Below, one piece after another: positions 59,825 through 64,000 of a stretch of DNA of 64,000 bases (positions are counted from its first letter, which is position 1; each line of letters opens with the position of its first letter). The DNA lies in contig NZ_CANMIW010000002.1 of assembly GCF_947498005.1 (NCBI RefSeq), positions 434,001 through 498,000 of the forward strand, written 5' to 3'. This DNA is from an uncultured Winogradskyella sp. (GTDB taxonomy: Bacteria > Bacteroidota > Bacteroidia > Flavobacteriales > Flavobacteriaceae). The translations under genes and the position numbers were made by a program. The notes under the pieces were generated by a model. The model was not told the origin of the DNA. It made no database searches and worked only from the letters and a program-made list of their open reading frames with translations.

Positions 59825-59907
59825 GTAAGGAAAACGACAAACACGAAATGTTTTTGTTCGCACTTATAGTTATAGTTGCGGTTCTGTTTGCTATTGCTTC
59901 TCGTTAA
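59821..59907 (+). CDS. 28-residue single-helix membrane peptide
   Basis: ATG at 59821 overlaps the preceding TGA by four bases; TAA at 59905. It encodes MSKENDKHEMFLFALIVIV and then AVLFAIASR: a charged head and one membrane helix. The overlap and the sharp hydrophobic segment make it a credible small gene. Function is unknown; short peptides like this act as toxins, holins or regulators of membrane proteins. Confidence 0.5.
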   Translation: MSKENDKHEMFLFALIVIVAVLFAIASR

Positions 59908-59927
59908 CGTGACTTACTAATCATATT

Positions 59928-60221
59928 ATGAAAAGAAAACCTAAAAAATCTAACAAAAATATTCTCATTAAAAGAGTGTATCTCGATAAAGGTAATTATG
60001 ATTATGTACCAGTTAAGGAAGTGGATTACTATAATTTATTGACCCAGACAAGAGGTAGAACTTCTGGTCATAAATATGAAAAAGCCGAATGGAATGAGGT
60101 ATTAAAATATAAGATAAAAAACATTTTAAAAAATCGACACTCTGAAAAAATTGTATATATGATAGTTGGGATGCTAATCGCTCTTTTAGGAAAATATGTA
60201 TACGACGTATGGATAAATTAA
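59928..60221 (+). CDS. Basic protein with C-terminal membrane anchor
   Basis: 97 aa. Very basic N-terminal part (MKRKPKKSNKNILIKRVYLDKGNYDYVP) and one membrane helix near the end (VYMIVGMLIALLGKYVY). It lies 20 bases after the 28-residue gene and is probably the third gene of the same unit. Function unknown. Confidence 0.55.
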   Translation: MKRKPKKSNKNILIKRVYLDKGNYDYVPVKEVDYYNLLTQTRGRTSGHKYEKAEWNEVLKYKIKNILKNRHSEKIVYMIVGMLIALLGKYVYDVWIN

Positions 60222-60346
60222 ATCTATAATCAAATAGCCTAAAATCAAGTAAACTAAATTTTCTATTTTTTTAATTCTCCTCTTTAAATTTTTATTTTTC
60301 ATTTTGTGGTAAGTTGTATATAGATGCCAGAAATACTTATCTTTAA

Positions 60347-62698
60347 TTAGCGTTTTAACGCAAAATGACCTGTATAAGTTGAGCCATCAACAAAATTAGC
60401 GATATACCAATAATCATCACTAGGTACTTCATTTCCCTTAAAAGTACCATCCCAACCGTCTAAAGAAGTAACTTGTTGCGTAATTAACTTACCGTATCTA
60501 TTGTATATTTCAATTGAAGAGATAAGTTGAAACTGCTGTTCTGAGCCAAAAGCTTTCCATACAGGATTATCATCATCACCATTTGGTGTAAAGAATTTTG
60601 GAAATCCTAAGACGGAAATAGTTTCCTCTGTAATACCACAGCCATTTTTATCCTTAATATAAATGGTGTGAAACCCTTGTGAGACATTAGAAAATACAAG
60701 ATTGTCATCGTAATACAAACCATCAGGATCATCTAATGACACTTCATAGTCTCCTGTTCCCGAAATAGAAATTGAAATGGTGTTATTTGGAGCTATACCT
60801 TCAATATCTACACTTTCAATACTGCCTATTTGAGATTGTGAAACTGTAATTGTTCTGCTAGAAGAACAGCCATTAGGATCTGTAACAACAACTGTATATA
60901 CACCAGGTTCAGTAACATCATAAAATAATGTGTCAATATCTGTAATTACGCCATTAAATAGCCATTCGTAATAATAATTATTAGGTAAATCGTTGAGTAC
61001 ACCACCATAAATAGTTAGTGGTACTTGCCCTTCATTTATACAATAGAATACCGTTTCATCTTCTTCTAGAATAGGTGTATATAACACATTTAAATTTACT
61101 GTAGAAATACTATAACATTGGCTATTGCTATTCACTTTTACGTAAATGGTTTGTGAATCTATTACGCTATTTGTATATGTTGTAGGTAGAGGGTTATTCT
61201 CTAGAATCGCATCGATTTCAGATTCGTAAAATGTAGCGAATGCATCAGTAGGAATATGATCTTGTATCGACGTTGTAATATCATTAAGATTAAAAGTAGC
61301 CATACCATCTATTACAATACCATCACATTTTTCTAAATTAGGAATTTCAATGATATTATTAGAGGTTTGTAATTCTAATTCTGCAATAGCATAACAATTA
61401 GCATCGTTTACTAACCTTGCATAAACCGTTTGAAAAGGTGTTGAATTTTGAAAAACTTCAGGGCTTGTAATTGCATTAATATTTAAACTTGCATCAGATT
61501 CTGATAAGAAAAAAGCTGAGACATTATTATCTTGATTACCATTGGTTAAATTTATAGCAGCATCAAACAAGTTATATGTAGTAATTCCGTCTTGGTTAAG
61601 ATCACATTCTATTAAAACAGAATCAAATCCAATTGGTAAAGTCGCATATTCAATAACAATTTCACCGTAAGACAGGCATCCATTATCTAAAGTTACTTCT
61701 ACGTTATAAGTACCAGCTTCGCTAATTGTATATTTGCCACAATTGAAGCAATTTCCGGATTGTGTTTCAACTAAGACATTATCTTTATACCAATTATAAA
61801 TGTTTTGACCCTCTTGAGTAGCATTTAATTCTAGTGTTTCTCCCTCACAAAGGGCATTGCTAGTTTCAATAAGTAAATTAGGACCTAAATCTGAAGATAA
61901 CTCAAAACTACTCGCTTCTAAAAATACGGCAGAATCATATCTAAAGTTGTGTTCATCGGCAATTACTAATTTTACATGGTAGGTTTCATTTGGAATAATA
62001 TTAGCTGTAGCTGTCAATACATCAGTCTGCCCATTAAAATTAATAGGTGCATCTGAACCATTAAAACTACCAAAATAAGTTTCGTTAGTAGGAGGGCAGT
62101 CGCCAGGTACACCAGGTGTTACAGTAGTTACCTTTACTGGTGTATTGGTATTTGGTACTAATGCAATATTTTCATAAGCGCCTTGACTACTAGCTGGTCG
62201 TATTAAAAAACCAAATAAATCTGAGAATAAACAGGTGTTAGAATTATTTTCTTGATATTCTTCAGAGGCAAAAATATAATTGAAACTTACTTGTGTGGCA
62301 ACTGAGGTAAATTCAAACTCTAATATAGTTGCATTTAGTGTCCCTGTTTCAGCGAGTGCATTTTCTAAATCATTATCGCCAACCCAATTTGTAGCGTCAT
62401 CATCACTTAAACTTGTATTTGGTCCAGGTACATTTAAAAGCCTTCCAGTGCTGAGAACAATACCGCTTTCAAAAGGAAATGTAGTTCCTGCGGCATCAAA
62501 ATAACCGTAACTTTGATCACTACCTCCAAAATCGCCACCTACTATATTAGTAACAATAACATTTTCAATACAATCACTATCAATTAAAATATTTTCTATG
62601 AGTTCTTGTGCTGTATATGTTTGACTATCTACTGTTATATTTTGAGCAGACGAAAATAGGGATACTATTAAGGCAGTAAAAAGGATTAATCTCTTCAT
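60347..62698 (-). CDS. T9SS type B protein with choice-of-anchor L domain
   Basis: 783 aa from the ATG at 62698. The ATG at 62719 lies inside the -7 element (62717-62724), so it cannot be used. Signal peptide (LFSSAQ). Residues about 20-260 are a choice-of-anchor L-like domain (ESGIVLSTGRLLNVPGPNTSLSDDDATNWVGD, then FNYIFASEEYQE). Several Ig-like beta repeats follow (each around YARLVNDANCYAIAELELQT), and the C-terminal 85 residues are the gliding-type/T9SS type B domain (GFPKFFTPNGDDDNPVW, IEIYNRYGKLITQ, GWDGTFKGNEVPSDDYWYIANF, GHFALKR). Surface-exposed; probably an adhesin. Confidence 0.85.
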   Translation of the reverse strand: MKRLILFTALIVSLFSSAQNITVDSQTYTAQELIENILIDSDCIENVIVTNIVGGDFGGSDQSYGYFDAAGTTFPFESGIVLSTGRLLNVPGPNTSLSDDDATNWVGDNDLENALAETGTLNATILEFEFTSVATQVSFNYIFASEEYQENNSNTCLFSDLFGFLIRPASSQGAYENIALVPNTNTPVKVTTVTPGVPGDCPPTNETYFGSFNGSDAPINFNGQTDVLTATANIIPNETYHVKLVIADEHNFRYDSAVFLEASSFELSSDLGPNLLIETSNALCEGETLELNATQEGQNIYNWYKDNVLVETQSGNCFNCGKYTISEAGTYNVEVTLDNGCLSYGEIVIEYATLPIGFDSVLIECDLNQDGITTYNLFDAAINLTNGNQDNNVSAFFLSESDASLNINAITSPEVFQNSTPFQTVYARLVNDANCYAIAELELQTSNNIIEIPNLEKCDGIVIDGMATFNLNDITTSIQDHIPTDAFATFYESEIDAILENNPLPTTYTNSVIDSQTIYVKVNSNSQCYSISTVNLNVLYTPILEEDETVFYCINEGQVPLTIYGGVLNDLPNNYYYEWLFNGVITDIDTLFYDVTEPGVYTVVVTDPNGCSSSRTITVSQSQIGSIESVDIEGIAPNNTISISISGTGDYEVSLDDPDGLYYDDNLVFSNVSQGFHTIYIKDKNGCGITEETISVLGFPKFFTPNGDDDNPVWKAFGSEQQFQLISSIEIYNRYGKLITQQVTSLDGWDGTFKGNEVPSDDYWYIANFVDGSTYTGHFALKR

Positions 62699-62716
62699 TT
62701 TCTGTTTAAGGGACAG

Positions 62717-62724
62717 CAAAGATA
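62717..62724 (-). promoter_or_regulatory. Promoter element that sets the start of the type B protein gene
   Basis: The minus strand reads TATCTTTG; the start of transcription near 62711 leaves about 13 nt before the ATG at 62698. Confidence 0.65.
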
Positions 62725-62911
62725 AACATCTTGCAACTTTTGATATGCAAAAAGATGTTAAACATCGTTTGTTATCGATGTAACGTAAAATGAGCGATTA
62801 CATTTAATATTCTAATATATCGTTTTTCCTGGGCAATAATATAATAACTTGTTTAAGTAAGTTTTATGGAAAACATTTATTGCTGTGAATTAATTAGGAT
62901 AAGACCTAAAA

Positions 62912-62934
62912 AAACCCTCTGTTTTAGAGGGTTT
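62912..62934 (-). terminator. Terminator of the second T9SS type B gene
   Basis: AAACCCTCT / AGAGGGTTT, 5-base loop, T tract on the minus strand. Confidence 0.85.
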
Positions 62935-62993
62935 GTATAATTGTTTACTTAAATTAATAGCACGCTTAGCGACTTATTAACGTAATGGTTTTC

Positions 62994-64000
62994 TTAACGT
63001 TTTAAAGTGAAATGACCTTTTACATCAAAGGCAATTGAGCCTTGTTGTACATGTGCTATAAACCAATAATCACTAGTTGGCATTTTGTTTCCATTATAAT
63101 AGCCGTCCCAACCAGGAGAACTAGAATTTAATTGTTTTATAAGCTTACCATAGCGATCAAAAATGTCTATAGTGGTACCTAGTAATGTTTCAATCCCAAC
63201 AATATGCCATGCATCATTAGAGCCATCAGCATTTGGTGTAAAAAACTTTGGTATATCTACAACTAGTACTTCTTTAGTAACATTTGCACAACCGTTTAAA
63301 TCTATTATCGTTACTGTATGGTAACCCATAGCTACATTTTCGAAATGATTAGATTCTTGAGGTTCATAATCATCTAATTGATACAAATAGTCACCAATAC
63401 CACTTATTGTAACTGTAATATTGTTTGGATCAGAGAAATCAACGACTTCTGTTGTTTCTATTGTTGCAGTTTCTGATTCAGACACACCAAAATATTCAGT
63501 GTATACACATCCAAATTGTGTTGTTACTTCTACGGAGTAGTTTCCAACATCTGTTATTTCTATTTCTGGTGTAACTTCTCCCGTTGACCATAAATATGTA
63601 TCTGTAGCAACATTTGTATTTGCAGAAACCAATAATGGACCGCTTTCTAAACAAATGACTTGATCTCCAATATCAACTAATGGCAATGGATGAACAATAG
63701 CAGTAAAACTAGTAATATCGTAGCAACCTGTACTATTATTCTCTAAACGTGCATAAATAACTTCGTTATCAAAAGCCATATAATTAAGCTCTAAAGGCGA
63801 AGTCTTTTCATTTGCCTTAAGTTCGGAATTATGGTATGTAATACTAAATGAATTAGAATTATTTCCACCTAAAACACTAGAATTTTGTTGAGAAAGATCA
63901 AATTCTAAAATACCATCAAAATCATCATCACAAGCTTCCAAGTCATTTGGCTGACCCGCTGTTGGCAGTGGATTTACATTAATATTGAACTCGTAATATG
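62994..64000 (-). CDS. T9SS type B protein, C-terminal part
   Basis: The frame is open to the last base of the window, so at least 335 residues of a larger protein are seen. Beta-rich repeats of about 90 residues (ACDDDFDGILEFDLSQQNSSVL, YARLENNSTGCYDITSFTA, DVGNYSVEVTTQFGCVYTE) precede a complete type B C-terminal domain (DIPKFFTPNADGSNDAWHI, IDIFDRYGKLIKQ, GWDGYYNGNKMPTSDYWFIA, KGHFTLKR). It is closely similar in the last 85 residues to the protein at 60347-62698, so the two are paralogues. Surface protein, possibly adhesive. Confidence 0.9.
   Translation of the reverse strand, partial: YYEFNINVNPLPTAGQPNDLEACDDDFDGILEFDLSQQNSSVLGGNNSNSFSITYHNSELKANEKTSPLELNYMAFDNEVIYARLENNSTGCYDITSFTAIVHPLPLVDIGDQVICLESGPLLVSANTNVATDTYLWSTGEVTPEIEITDVGNYSVEVTTQFGCVYTEYFGVSESETATIETTEVVDFSDPNNITVTISGIGDYLYQLDDYEPQESNHFENVAMGYHTVTIIDLNGCANVTKEVLVVDIPKFFTPNADGSNDAWHIVGIETLLGTTIDIFDRYGKLIKQLNSSSPGWDGYYNGNKMPTSDYWFIAHVQQGSIAFDVKGHFTLKR

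Overview
The window is a stretch of chromosome from a low-GC member of the Bacteroidota, almost certainly a marine-type Flavobacteriaceae; the genus cannot be fixed from this sequence. The lineage is shown by type IX secretion (T9SS) type A and type B C-terminal sorting domains, TAnnTTTG promoter elements with few Shine-Dalgarno sites, a hybrid sensor kinase/AraC regulator, a standalone MnmD, a two-motif DnaJ zinc finger, and lipoprotein signals ending in SC or NC. No rRNA and no CRISPR array are present.

Left part (1-24 kb): the 3' part of an M49 peptidase gene, a DUF3095 protein, a phospholipase-D lipoprotein, a DUF2059 protein, an AT-rich island with a PHP-SMC (TrlF-like) ATPase and a nuclease stub, a DTW-domain tRNA modification enzyme, an aspartyl-protease/PDZ lipoprotein, a small kinase pair, and two glycosyltransferase genes of which the second (1398 aa) is fused to a phosphodiester-glycosidase domain. 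Housekeeping genes follow: mnmD with decayed tandem copies of its 3' end, a cytochrome-like lipoprotein, DUF4920, ilvE, a MazG-like pyrophosphohydrolase, YceI, and grpE-dnaJ.

Middle (24-44.6 kb): a tightly packed five-gene operon (ABC ATPase, ABC permease, MscS channel, predicted outer-membrane protein, NtrC-type regulator lacking a DNA-binding domain), a 1427-aa T9SS adhesin-like protein, PPK2, an AI-2E family transporter, lysA, an ACT-like protein, sucC, small secreted and hydrolase genes, and uvrB.

Right part (44.6-55.2 kb): a probable regulon. A hybrid two-component regulator lies next to two operons on the same strand: a T9SS-sorted protein plus a peptidase-S74/tail-fibre protein, and a four-gene OmpA-like envelope operon. 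Both operon promoters have a TAnnTTTG element preceded at exactly the same distance by two TGTTACA half-sites 21 bp apart. The regulator's own upstream region has the same half-site as an inverted repeat.

Accessory segment (55.4-60.2 kb): a divergent 40-aa protein, a DUF3800 gene coupled to a possible BECR-fold ribonuclease gene, an IS1595-family transposase, several tiny phage-like genes, a tRNA-like sequence and a strongly structured candidate ncRNA. The window closes with two T9SS type B proteins, the last cut by the window edge.

Functions rest on motifs read by eye; domain names come from knowledge of the families, not from searches.
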